DNA from: Halovenus rubra
Lineage (GTDB): Archaea; Halobacteriota; Halobacteria; Halobacteriales; Haloarculaceae
DNA length: 64,000 bases
Reading direction: 5' to 3'
Assembly: GCF_026586665.1 (NCBI RefSeq)
Contig: NZ_JAODIY010000018.1
Span: 27,870-91,869, forward strand
The notes beneath the pieces were generated by a model. The model ran no database searches. It had not been told where the DNA came from and was given only the letters and a program-made list of their open reading frames with translations. The stretch's first letter is position 1. Each line of letters opens with the position of its first letter. Positions 36,742-45,741 of this stretch are shown piece by piece. The position numbers were made by a program, and so were the translations under genes.

Positions 36742-37944
36742 ATGTTCGTATTCATGGGTTCATACAGTGGCGGCGATTACGATTCGTCAGACGATGATGA
36801 TTCGCAGGACGACGAATCGACAGACGACCATACGCAAACCGGTGTAGACGATTACACTGGTGATGACGAAGGTGACGGTTCTGGAGAGGATTCAGGCGGT
36901 GGTAAAGCCGCTGCTGCGGCTGGCGCTGCCGGTGCCGCTGGTACTGCAGGTGCAGGTGGTGCTGGTGCTGCCGGTGCTGCTGCTTCAGGTGCCGGCGGCG
37001 GTGCGGTTACTGAGCCGCCCGCGGGTGAGGATTCCGGAGATGGCGATGACTCGGACGACGAAGAGTGTGAAGAAGAGGAAGAAGAAGAGAATCAGCCGGA
37101 ATCGCCAGATGTCGAAGAGTCGGATATAGAGCTGGAAGACGACATCGAGGAACCCGAGACGGAGGAAGACGCGGAAGAAGAGGATGCCGACGAGGAAGAG
37201 GATGAAGACGAAGATGAGGAGGAAGATGAGACGATGGTTGTGGTCCAGGAAGTCGATGCCCTGAGTGCGCTGTCCTGGGGTGTCCAACCGGTGATGAAAC
37301 ACGTCGAGGAGTGCTACGGTGAAGAGATCGAACTCTTCTACAAACCAGCTCCTGTCCGAGAGATCGACCCGGAGCAAGCGAAACAACAGTGGGTAGAGTG
37401 CAGCGAGGAACTGGAAATGCCAGTCGATCCTTCGTTCTGGGATGAGGACCCGCCGGAGTCCACGGAACTGGTCAACCGAGCGTTCGAGGCAGCTCTCCAG
37501 CAGTACCGAGGTATGGAGTACATCAGGACGTTGTGGCGGCACGGTGTTGCGGCTGGCCGCGATATCAACGACCGGGAAATACTGATCGAGTTGGCCTCAG
37601 ATCTGGGTCTGGACTTAGAGCAGTTCGAGAAGGATCTGGACGAGGTGGAGGTAGAAGCCGGGGAGCGTGGTGAGCTTCCGTTCACGTTGATGGAAATCCA
37701 GGGTAATCCAGTTCCGAAGAATGGCCGTGTCCGGTATTCGGACTTCAAGACCCAATTCACGTTCCAAGGGATAGACGAGCAGGGGCCGCAGGAACTACAG
37801 GGGTTTGTTGATGAGCACGGTCCTGTAGCTACACCAGAAGTGATGGAGGTCTACGACATCCGACGCGACGAAGCTGTTCAACGCCTCCAAGACCTGGACG
37901 ATGTTTCGTCGTTCGAGAACAGTGGCGAAAACCTCTGGTACTGA
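36742..37944 (+). CDS. DsbA/FrnE-like thioredoxin fold without CXXC, with a long acidic N terminus
   Basis: Residues 1-165 of this 400-residue protein are low complexity: Asp/Ser-rich, then a Gly/Ala-only stretch (about 54-88), then long Glu/Asp runs. The folded part starts with MVVVQEVDALSALSWGVQPV at about 165-184, where DsbA-like FrnE proteins have CPWC; here no Cys remains. The later block PSFWDEDPPESTELVNRAFEA and the GLDLEQFEKDL end are typical of that family. A C-terminal winged helix (VDEHGPVATPEVMEVYDI, about 352-369) follows. Without the CXXC it cannot do dithiol chemistry, so it may be a structural or binding protein. It is three bases after the possible TIM-barrel gene. Confidence 0.65.
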   Translation: MFVFMGSYSGGDYDSSDDDDSQDDESTDDHTQTGVDDYTGDDEGDGSGEDSGGGKAAAAAGAAGAAGTAGAGGAGAAGAAASGAGGGAVTEPPAGEDSGDGDDSDDEECEEEEEEENQPESPDVEESDIELEDDIEEPETEEDAEEEDADEEEDEDEDEEEDETMVVVQEVDALSALSWGVQPVMKHVEECYGEEIELFYKPAPVREIDPEQAKQQWVECSEELEMPVDPSFWDEDPPESTELVNRAFEAALQQYRGMEYIRTLWRHGVAAGRDINDREILIELASDLGLDLEQFEKDLDEVEVEAGERGELPFTLMEIQGNPVPKNGRVRYSDFKTQFTFQGIDEQGPQELQGFVDEHGPVATPEVMEVYDIRRDEAVQRLQDLDDVSSFENSGENLWY

Positions 37945-38024
37945 ATCAATCCTCTTTCGTCGAGGCTACACTATCTTTCGCGTTCGGTGATGTCCATAGT
38001 CTGAACGTCTCTCAAACCCTGTTT

Positions 38025-39011
38025 TCACACCCACTCAAGCGCTGCGTTGTGCTGCGCAACATACTGCGGCTTCAAGCTATCATCCGGGATCGAGATTCGC
38101 TCCCCTGCACGGTCAAGAATCGTCTCCTGGAGCACCTCACTCTGTGTTTTAAACTCTGGGTTCACCCGCAACCGGTAGTCCTGATCAATAGTGAACAGCT
38201 CCCGATCGAACGCCGCGTGATGCGTCTTACTGAGCGCCAGTACGTTCGAGAGGTCAGCCCGGTGATCCGGATAGTCACTCCACGAAAGGACGTGCGCTAC
38301 GTCCAACAGTCCAGGATGATCCACGCCGGAAATCGGACACGTCCGGTCGTGACGGGACAGTACCATCGCACGGAACTCCGGATCCACTGAACGGGCGTGA
38401 ACAGTCGCGTCGTACGTCCCAGCACGCATCCCAGCATCGCTCACCAACGGTGTCCAATCCGAGTCACTCCACTCCTCCACCGCACTCTCGACGAACTGAA
38501 GGCCGTCATCCGTCAACGCGTACTCATCGCCGCGCTTCTCAACGAAACCCATACTCCGCAGCCAATTCGCCCGCTGCTTCGCCATATCCGTCTCCCCGCG
38601 ACTCCACCCTAACTCCGGATGCGTATCCAACTGCTGCGCACTGATCTCCGTAATCGACATCGGTCCAGCGGACAACGCGTACAGCAAACTCCGAAGCCCA
38701 ACATTCCGCTCACACATAATTCGCAGCAGCGTCCCCACGTCGTACTGCTGCACATACTCCCGACCAGCATCCCCGAGCACCCAGTGATCATTCTCCAGTC
38801 GTACAAACTCTGCCTGCTCCAGATACGCGACCCGCCGCATAATCGACTCCCGACTCGACACATTCGAAAACGAACCACGATGCCAGCCCACCAGTTCATC
38901 TGTCGTCGGCTGATGATTAGTCACGAACTCAAGCACCGCATCCAACGTCTCAACATAGCGTGTCCCGCCTCCAAACATTGGGACAATACTACGGAGGCGA
39001 TCCGGAGGCAT
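38025..39011 (-). CDS. HNH endonuclease with two N-terminal winged helices
   Basis: This 328-residue protein ends in an HNH_2-type domain: CPISGVDHPGLLDVAHVLSW at about 223-242, then LSNVLALSKTHHAAFDRELF at about 252-271, with the His, Asn and His positions present. Two winged-helix segments precede it (about 20-80 and 105-170), each a likely DNA or ligand sensor. This layout is common in modification-dependent restriction enzymes. The start at 39011 (GTG/ATG cluster) could instead be 38978. It stands alone, convergent with the DsbA-like gene. Confidence 0.75.
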   Translation of the reverse strand: MPPDRLRSIVPMFGGGTRYVETLDAVLEFVTNHQPTTDELVGWHRGSFSNVSSRESIMRRVAYLEQAEFVRLENDHWVLGDAGREYVQQYDVGTLLRIMCERNVGLRSLLYALSAGPMSITEISAQQLDTHPELGWSRGETDMAKQRANWLRSMGFVEKRGDEYALTDDGLQFVESAVEEWSDSDWTPLVSDAGMRAGTYDATVHARSVDPEFRAMVLSRHDRTCPISGVDHPGLLDVAHVLSWSDYPDHRADLSNVLALSKTHHAAFDRELFTIDQDYRLRVNPEFKTQSEVLQETILDRAGERISIPDDSLKPQYVAQHNAALEWV

Positions 39012-39088
39012 ACAGAAATTGTGACAGGGCCAAGTGATGATCCTTTCCCCGGACGACTACCGTGAGGGAGACAGAGAGTTGCCGCCAA

Positions 39089-39331
39089 TTATGCGTTAGG
39101 TGAATCGTCGAGGGGTGGCCGCAAGTCACGCCACCGGAAATCAGCAGTCCCACCCGAGTCAAACGCGACCCGATACAGTTGCGCATCCCGCTTGTCACCA
39201 GTTAACGAATCTACATCATCACTTAGTACTGCAACGACCTGTCCGTGTTCCCCATGGTACTCCTGATGATCGAGATCTGTCTCATCAGGAATATCAACCC
39301 GGACGCGATCTCCCTCAGAGAAGCACTGCAT
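39089..39331 (-). CDS. Small SH3-barrel-like haloarchaeal protein
   Basis: This 80-residue protein has the pattern FSEGDRVRVDIPDETDLDH, then GEHGQVVAVL and LYRVAFDSGGTADFRWRDLR. Repeated short beta strands with GDxVRV at the start are typical of L21e/KOW-like SH3 barrels that bind nucleic acid or protein. It is widespread-looking in Halobacteria, but I cannot name its function. Confidence 0.6.
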   Translation of the reverse strand: MQCFSEGDRVRVDIPDETDLDHQEYHGEHGQVVAVLSDDVDSLTGDKRDAQLYRVAFDSGGTADFRWRDLRPPLDDSPNA

Positions 39332-39524
39332 TGAGGTTCAGTACGGTTCGACTACAGTTAGACCATATGATTCATGACGAGTGTAGGTAGGGCTCTGTCC
39401 CGGTCAAATGTAGTGCAAATCTATTATATACTGTAGCCAGAATTAGATTAATCATATTGGATTACACTTTTCTGTCCCTTTATCCCGATAAGCTACAAGA
39501 CATTCCAGTCGGTATCAACTCACT

Positions 39525-40538
39525 GTGACTCGCCTGTATGTCGTTCCTGTCGGTGACGATTGGATTCAGCGATTCAACAACACCGTCGCCTCACCAGTAT
39601 CTATCCCTGCGGAAGCGCCTGAGGATCTTCAGAAACAAAACGAAGCACGCATTTGGGGTACCACCGATGGGAATCAGAAACGCACGTTTTTTGAAGAAAT
39701 GGAGACTGGTGACCCACTCCTCTTCTATAACGACGGTGATTTCTTTGCTGCCGGTCGTGTCGGTGCTGCCTTCGAAGACCCGTCAGTCGGTGACGCGCTG
39801 TGGGACAATCCTGACAGTCGATTCATCTATACTGTCACCGATTACCAAGAAATCTCAGTTGATCGAGAACGAATCGCGCAGTTGCTTGGATACGAGGATA
39901 ACTGGGTTCCCTACCGGTTCCTTCGCGTGTCCCAAGACGCAGTCAGTAGTCTACTCCGGGAATACAATTCAATCGAAGAAGCCTTCCAAGACTTTCACAA
40001 CGGCGGTACGATCGATCCACCAGACACCGGTGGAGACAATGACGATCCGCGTGAACACACAGAAATCCAGTGGTTACTCATTCAACTCGGCCTGCGACAC
40101 GGCTACGACGTGTACGTAGCCACGAATGACAAAAACCGCACGTACAACGGGAACCGACTCGGTGATGACTGCGTTGAGAACCTCAACCTCCCCGGGTTCA
40201 GTGCCGCCGCCACACGCATCATCAAATACGTAGATGTGATCTGGCTGCGAGACGATTTCATCGTGAAAATGTTCGAAGTCGAAAGTACCACCAGCATCTA
40301 CAGCGGCATTCTTCGCATGACCGACTTCATGGTGAAAGTTCCGAACATCGCCGTCGATATGCACATCGTCGCCCCGGACGATGATGAGGACAAGGTCCGG
40401 GAAGAGATTAACCGCCCAACGTTCCAGCACGTCCTTCAACCCGCTGACCACTGCACCCTCCGATACCTCTCGTTTAACGATATCCGGACCACCCACGAGA
40501 CAGTCGAGCAAGCCGGACCACTGCAAGACGTTTTTTGA
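39525..40538 (+). CDS. EVE-like domain fused to a PD-(D/E)xK nuclease
   Basis: This 337-residue protein begins with an EVE/PUA-like domain (about 1-150): RIWGTTDGNQKRTFFEEM, then LLFYNDGDFFAAGRVGA. EVE domains bind modified bases. The C-terminal part has YVDVIWLRDDFIVKMFEVES at about 233-252, an Asp…E-V-E site resembling type II and TnsA-like nucleases, followed by TTSIYSGILRM. Together they suggest modification-dependent restriction (type IV-like). The GTG at 39525 is the best start; a TATA-like ctttat lies about 45 bases upstream. It heads a run of three nuclease genes on the plus strand. Confidence 0.7.
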   Translation: MTRLYVVPVGDDWIQRFNNTVASPVSIPAEAPEDLQKQNEARIWGTTDGNQKRTFFEEMETGDPLLFYNDGDFFAAGRVGAAFEDPSVGDALWDNPDSRFIYTVTDYQEISVDRERIAQLLGYEDNWVPYRFLRVSQDAVSSLLREYNSIEEAFQDFHNGGTIDPPDTGGDNDDPREHTEIQWLLIQLGLRHGYDVYVATNDKNRTYNGNRLGDDCVENLNLPGFSAAATRIIKYVDVIWLRDDFIVKMFEVESTTSIYSGILRMTDFMVKVPNIAVDMHIVAPDDDEDKVREEINRPTFQHVLQPADHCTLRYLSFNDIRTTHETVEQAGPLQDVF

Positions 40539-40606
40539 TGCGATAGTATCCCGCTTGATTCATGCGTGGTCTTATCAGGATAACATGAGTATGTGCCCAC
40601 AGTAGT

Positions 40607-41689
40607 ATGGCAACCGGTGTGACGGATTTCATTCAAATTGACGAAGTGCGGCATGAGATCGATTCTACGTATCCTGACCCTGGCACCGACGCCTCACGTG
40701 ATCTTTCGGTTCCGAACAACGGGTACAGTCACAAACTAATCGGACAGACAGTCGAATTCCTCTGTAAGGTATGGTTGTACCGGAACTGTGAGGAAGTTAT
40801 TCGACCGTCGATCCATTCTTCCAGAGAATTGGAAGACGATGATGGCGACAAATGGATTAGAGGCGCTCGATACCGTAAAATACCGGAGGTGACAGTTACC
40901 GTCTTTGACGGAAAGAAGTGGGAAGACCGTGATTCGGGCCCGTCAAATCAAAATGAATGGGATGTGATGAATGAAGACAGGCCAGACTGGGATCAACGAA
41001 GCCCGGTTCAGTGGGCAGAAAATGAGGATCTCTCCAAAATAGTCAATCAGTTCATTGAGACCGGAATGAATACAGACGGTGTCGTGAAAGCCGCGCTGCT
41101 CAACGCGGGCTGGCAACCCCCTGACGCAATCCAAACTTGGATCAACCGTGAAGCGATTGAGAATGAACTCCTCCATGAAATAGAAGAGCTATTCAGACTT
41201 CTCCGTACCCAAGAATGGGGCACCGGTGAGGTAGTATTTGAAAAGCCTCGATTCGGACACTTTCGCCATATTCTCCCAGGAGAAGGCGACTTCATCGTTG
41301 ACGATTTACTCGTCGACATCAAGACAACAGAGCGCAAATCATTCACGAACGCATTCTGGCGACAACTCCTGTTGTACTACGTACTGAATGACGTACAACG
41401 CGAACTATACGATTCGGAAACAGTCTCCCGAAGCGGGCGAGAGTTATTCAATGGGAAGTACCCTGAAATAACCCGTGTTGGTATCTATTTCTCCCGCCAC
41501 GGAGAATTACAGACCGTTGATATCAGCGAGCTCATTGATGATACAGACCGGTACGAAGAGTTCCGAGCTTGGATCGTGGATCGGGCAATCGAAGAGAACA
41601 GGCATGCCCAGATCAATTACTCAGCAATCAGGGGAGTACTCACTGAACCATACGATTACGAGCGGCAACAATCCCTCTTCGATTTCTAA
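40607..41689 (+). CDS. RecB/Cas4-like PD-(D/E)xK nuclease
   Basis: This 360-residue protein has GEGDFIVDDLLVDIKTTER at about 224-242 followed by NAFWRQLLLYYVLND. Asp…D-I-K plus a Gln-Tyr helix is the RecB-family (Cas4-like) nuclease motif. It lacks the Cys cluster of Cas4. The N terminus (about 20-110) is of unknown fold. It begins 68 bases after the EVE-nuclease gene with its own TATA-like cttatc. Its role is probably DNA end processing or restriction within this nuclease group. Confidence 0.7.
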   Translation: MATGVTDFIQIDEVRHEIDSTYPDPGTDASRDLSVPNNGYSHKLIGQTVEFLCKVWLYRNCEEVIRPSIHSSRELEDDDGDKWIRGARYRKIPEVTVTVFDGKKWEDRDSGPSNQNEWDVMNEDRPDWDQRSPVQWAENEDLSKIVNQFIETGMNTDGVVKAALLNAGWQPPDAIQTWINREAIENELLHEIEELFRLLRTQEWGTGEVVFEKPRFGHFRHILPGEGDFIVDDLLVDIKTTERKSFTNAFWRQLLLYYVLNDVQRELYDSETVSRSGRELFNGKYPEITRVGIYFSRHGELQTVDISELIDDTDRYEEFRAWIVDRAIEENRHAQINYSAIRGVLTEPYDYERQQSLFDF

Positions 41690-41744
41690 CGCTACACTCG
41701 AAAAAAGTACTGAAGAATAATCGATTGCCACTTCACCTACCTCA

Positions 41745-42440
41745 ATGACAAACCAATCTACCACCTTCGATGATCACGACCCACTTGCCAACCACATCCT
41801 GAACGTTCTAGAGGACTTCATTGATGAGATCGGAGCACGCGAATGCACCGCACACTTCGACACTGTCGTTGACGGAAAATACTTTCTCAAAGGACAAAAT
41901 CTCATCCAAAAACCAGAGCGGTTCATCGAAGACCATCTCGTATTCCCGATGCTCCGACAGGCATTCGGGTATTCGTTGCGCCCACAACCGAAACAGTACG
42001 CACCGCGATGGCCACGAGGCGGCGGCATCCCGGACTTCGCAATTACTTCGATTCCAATCGAGACAGCGATGCAGCAAGACATCCGGTTTTTCGGCGAAGT
42101 AAAACCCCCAAAGAAAATCAAAAACGCCGGGAACGACATGGAGAACTATCTTAACAGCGACCTTGACATCCATGCAGTAGCAATACTTTCTGACGGATTC
42201 GACTGGGAACTCTGGATTCGACCGAAAGGAGAATCCATAGACGATCTGGATAACCCGGTTCAAGAAGCCAGTCTCCGAGACTCGCTCAGAACTGTCCGTA
42301 CACGAAATATGCAGACCGCATCATACCGACCACACAAAGTCCGCAGCAACATCAACACAGAAGCCTTCTCTGAATTCACAGTAGACACAGTTCTGGATGC
42401 GATTGAAACAGAGCTTAATGTGCCAGTAAACCATTACTGA
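41745..42440 (+). CDS. PD-(D/E)xK nuclease-fold protein
   Basis: This 231-residue protein has GGGIPDFAITSIP at about 91-103 and RFFGEVKPPKKIKN at about 114-127. IPD…GEVK is a strong metal-binding nuclease site, like those in type I restriction R subunits and Mrr-like proteins. It has no helicase or recognition domain of its own. It follows the RecB-like gene by 55 bases and is the third nuclease-fold gene in a row, so the three may form one unit. Confidence 0.7.
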   Translation: MTNQSTTFDDHDPLANHILNVLEDFIDEIGARECTAHFDTVVDGKYFLKGQNLIQKPERFIEDHLVFPMLRQAFGYSLRPQPKQYAPRWPRGGGIPDFAITSIPIETAMQQDIRFFGEVKPPKKIKNAGNDMENYLNSDLDIHAVAILSDGFDWELWIRPKGESIDDLDNPVQEASLRDSLRTVRTRNMQTASYRPHKVRSNINTEAFSEFTVDTVLDAIETELNVPVNHY

Positions 42441-42671
42441 TAGTTCGTCCCCCCCCTCCTACACGGCCAACTGATTCTCATGTCTCAAAGACATCACGAC
42501 CAGAATCCACATACTATGCCGTTCACAGTAGTGTGCCGTCTACTTCCACAGATTCTTCACCCTCTACTACACTCAGTAGCACAATGTCATATCGTCCAAC
42601 AATACATCACGCCAGCGGGTGAATCCGTGTACTGACCTTCTAAACAGGATTACGGTCTTTTTCTTCAGTAG

Positions 42672-43340
42672 ATGGCTCCGACACGAGAGAAGTCGCTTAG
42701 TGAACGAGAGTTTGAATTACTGCTGGAAGGCGCAGGACGTATTGACGACCCCACTCAGCGACTCGAATCACGGGCCGCTATTCTAATAGGAGGTCGGCTC
42801 GGACTGAGACCTGGAGAGACAACACATCTGAGCGCATCGTGGATCGACCAAGAGCGACAGATGATCCGCATCCCCGAACACCACGCATGTACGAAGGGAC
42901 GAGACGGTGATCTCTGCGGCTATTGTCGTCAAGCAATCGAGCAACGCTTACGACATAACCCCGATAGTGAATTCAACGATTTTGCAGATCTGTATTGGCT
43001 TCCAAAAACGGAAGCAGCCGCACGAACGGTCCCATTCCATTTCTCGTATCGGGTTCGGGTAGCGATTGATCTTCTAATCACAGAACATAGTGGCTGGCCA
43101 TACTCATTCTCAACTTTACAACGAAGACTGAATACTGCTCTTGATCTCGCACCACAACTTTCCAGAAACGATACGTCCCTACACGGCCTTCGAGCAACGG
43201 CTGCTTCCCACCACGCCAGCAGAGGATTAGACTTGGCAGCACTTCGAGCAATGTTTGGCTGGGAGGACATTACTACAGCCCGTCAATATCTTAACGTGGA
43301 CGGTGCGATGACTCGTCGAGCATTAGATAATATCCACTGA
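42672..43340 (+). CDS. Tyrosine recombinase (integrase family), catalytic domain only
   Basis: This 222-residue protein carries the tyrosine-recombinase residues: Arg in GLRPGE (R46), Lys in LPKTEAAART, H-x-x-R in LHGLRATAAS at about 170-179, Trp in GWEDITTARQYL and Tyr at about 206. The N-terminal SAM-like DNA-binding domain usual in XerC-type enzymes is missing or very short. It may bind a partner or be specialised. It lies next to the invertible methyltransferase locus, convergent with the silent cassette, so it is the natural candidate for catalysing that inversion. It could equally be an integrase from a departed element. Confidence 0.85.
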   Translation: MAPTREKSLSEREFELLLEGAGRIDDPTQRLESRAAILIGGRLGLRPGETTHLSASWIDQERQMIRIPEHHACTKGRDGDLCGYCRQAIEQRLRHNPDSEFNDFADLYWLPKTEAAARTVPFHFSYRVRVAIDLLITEHSGWPYSFSTLQRRLNTALDLAPQLSRNDTSLHGLRATAASHHASRGLDLAALRAMFGWEDITTARQYLNVDGAMTRRALDNIH

Positions 43341-43381
43341 GTTCAGAAGATAGGATACAGGGGAACACCCAGTTCAAGGTA

Positions 43382-45559
43382 CTATGGTTGTGGTCCGGTT
43401 TGTTCGAGGACGTCGTACTTTTCGAAGACCATATCGAAGTACGCATCGGTCATAATTCGCGGGTCAGAGACACGGTGGAAGTCGTTGAGAATGAACTCTA
43501 CATCACGGCGATTCAGTCCGTATGCATGGAATGCGGCAGCATCGATCTCGGCCTGTAGTTCACGGCGCTCTTGCTCATCAGTCACAGGATTAATTCCACC
43601 GAGCCGATCCCGCATTTCGGTGAATTCCTCGCCATAGCAGTTCAGCTGGGCAGCCCGCTTTGAAATATAATAAAACCAGTCAGCACCTTCGGTTAGACGA
43701 GGTAATTTGGATTCCAAGAGCTTGTACTCTACAAGGTGCTTGTCGGTCTTCGTACGCATTAGGTAGTCGAAAGAAAGGCTGTTGATGAGTCCTAAGGCAA
43801 CGAACAGTTCATGGTCGGAGAATCGTCGGTCATACACTCCATGAAGTGGCGACTGTTTTAGATTATCCTCGGTAGGGTTGATTTCATATGGTCGGAAAGT
43901 TGCAAGCGTATGGACGCAAAGAACGTCTTTCGGAAGGACTGTTGCGATCATCGTTCTCTCATTTGTCGAACTGGCCACATCACGATACGCGATGCGGTAC
44001 TCCGAAGAGTCCAAGAGGACATCTTTCTCCGATAGTTCTTCACCTCTGTGTTTGGTCAGAAGGTCGTTCACGAACCCAATTTGTGACTTACTGGTTGATG
44101 ATCCTCCAAAGTCGTCGTAGAGTGCCTTCTTTGGTTCACCGGCGTTGAACCGCTTTTCACGGATACGACGCTTTGCACTACTATCGGGGTCTCGGTCCTC
44201 CTCTACACTCCAGTAGGTAGGGGAGTCATTCGCGTCACTCAGCGTATCGTCATACTGGTACTGAAAGACGTTGCTCCCTGTGTAGACTGGATAGTCTGGG
44301 TTGTCAACGTCCTCGTCGAAATAGCCCTTACGCTTGTCACGTGTCTCATTCAGCTCTTCCGGGAGCAGATTAATACTCCATGCATCATCTACCTGTGCGG
44401 AGAGTGGGGGATGTTGCAGAATCTTATCAAGTACTTCGACCTCCCGCTGGCTCTTCACCCATGGAAAGATGCGAGCTTCTGGCGAATACTCAGCAAGTAC
44501 CCGCCGCGGAAGGTGAAGTCCAAACTCTTCCAGGTTGGTGAATGGTCGTGTATCCTTCTGGTCGAAGACGCCCCACAGATCCTCTGTTCTGCCGGAGTTC
44601 TTGAAAGTGATTACAGCAAATCGCTGCTGTTTGTGGATGTCGAAAATGCCGTTATTCTCAAACTCAATGATTGACTGAACACTCGTTTCGTTCAGAAGTT
44701 GCATCCGTAGATCCTTCGACCCTTCCCCGTTCACGATAAGTCCAGGAAGCACCTGTGAAAGATAGGCATCGTCATCAACGAGGTGTAACACCCGCTCAAA
44801 GAACAATTTTGAAAGATCGTTCTTGTAGGTTGCAGTCTCGCCAGCAACTTCTGGCGTTTGAAGCGTGTATTCACCACTGTTCTTGAAGTACTCGGTGAGC
44901 CGCCTAATATTCTCCTGGTAGGACTCCCACTCTGACTTGATCTCAGGGTCGGACAGCTTCTCGTCCATGAACGCTTCTTTCTCTTCTCGATCCAGACTTC
45001 TGAAGGTGGGATTATATTGTGCAAAAAACTCGTCACTGCTCGAACTTAGGACATCCCACGGAGGATTACCGACGATGACGTCAAAGCCACCATCGCGGTA
45101 GACCCTCGCAAACTCTAGCACCCAGTGAAATGGCGAGTATCCCAGAACATCGTCGAAGGTAATGTTCTCAACACCAGATCCCTTGAACTGCTTCAGAATC
45201 TTCTTATGAAGATGTTGGCCATACTCTTCGATGAGTTTCTCTGCCTCGCGGCGGGCCTCAGCTGCTTCTCTAGCAGATTCGGATTCCCGGTGTCGCTCCA
45301 CAGATCTGATTACGTCTCTGTACATCTCTTGTACGTTCTCACCGATTCCACCGCCATAATTCGTAAGCGAAGCGTCACCTTCCTCAGTAGCGACTTCTTC
45401 GACATCCGTAAATCCGATCAGGGTGTTCCCCTGTCGGATATTGAAGTCAATATTGGGGAGCGGCTCCACCTCACTCGGTTCGTCTTCAATGTCTGCAACC
45501 ATTGAAAGCCATAATCGAAGTTTACAGATTTCGACCGCCCCCTGGTCAATATCTACCCC
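43382..45559 (-). pseudogene. Silent C-terminal cassette of an Eco57I/PglX-like methyltransferase
   Basis: This 725-codon open frame begins inside a methyltransferase, at GVDIDQGAVEICKLRLWLSM, and has no promoter or AdoMet motif I upstream. It has the catalytic motif in FDVIVGNPPWDVL and a full C-terminal half with target-recognition-like sequence. Its first 80 bases are perfectly inverted-repeated at 47200-47279 in the expressed gene and keep codon phase. Past that the two diverge, especially in the recognition half, but end alike (DRLGGINPVTDEQERRELQA). It is a store of alternative specificity, not a dead remnant: the frame is intact over 2.1 kb. Confidence 0.8.
45480..45559 (-). repeat. 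80-bp perfect inverted repeat, left arm
   Basis: This is the reverse complement of 47200-47279. It covers codons for GVDIDQGAVEICKLRLW… at the start of the silent cassette. Identity ends at once on both sides: at 45560 versus 47199 and at 45479 versus 47280. Recombination between the arms inverts the 45559-47200 interval, carrying the promoter and N-terminal half of the expressed gene. Confidence 0.95.
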
Positions 45560-45741
45560 CACTCAATCAGGCGTTAATAAGCAAATCCGGTAGTAGAGTG
45601 GACCTCCGTTTCCAGAGTAAGAATATCGAGAACCCACTGGCTAATCAATCAAACGAACAACGTTGGAAAAGTCTCCGCGGAGATTCCATCTAAACAGTTG
45701 CTATCCGTACATTCATTACGGTGTCATTACTTCCATATGCT

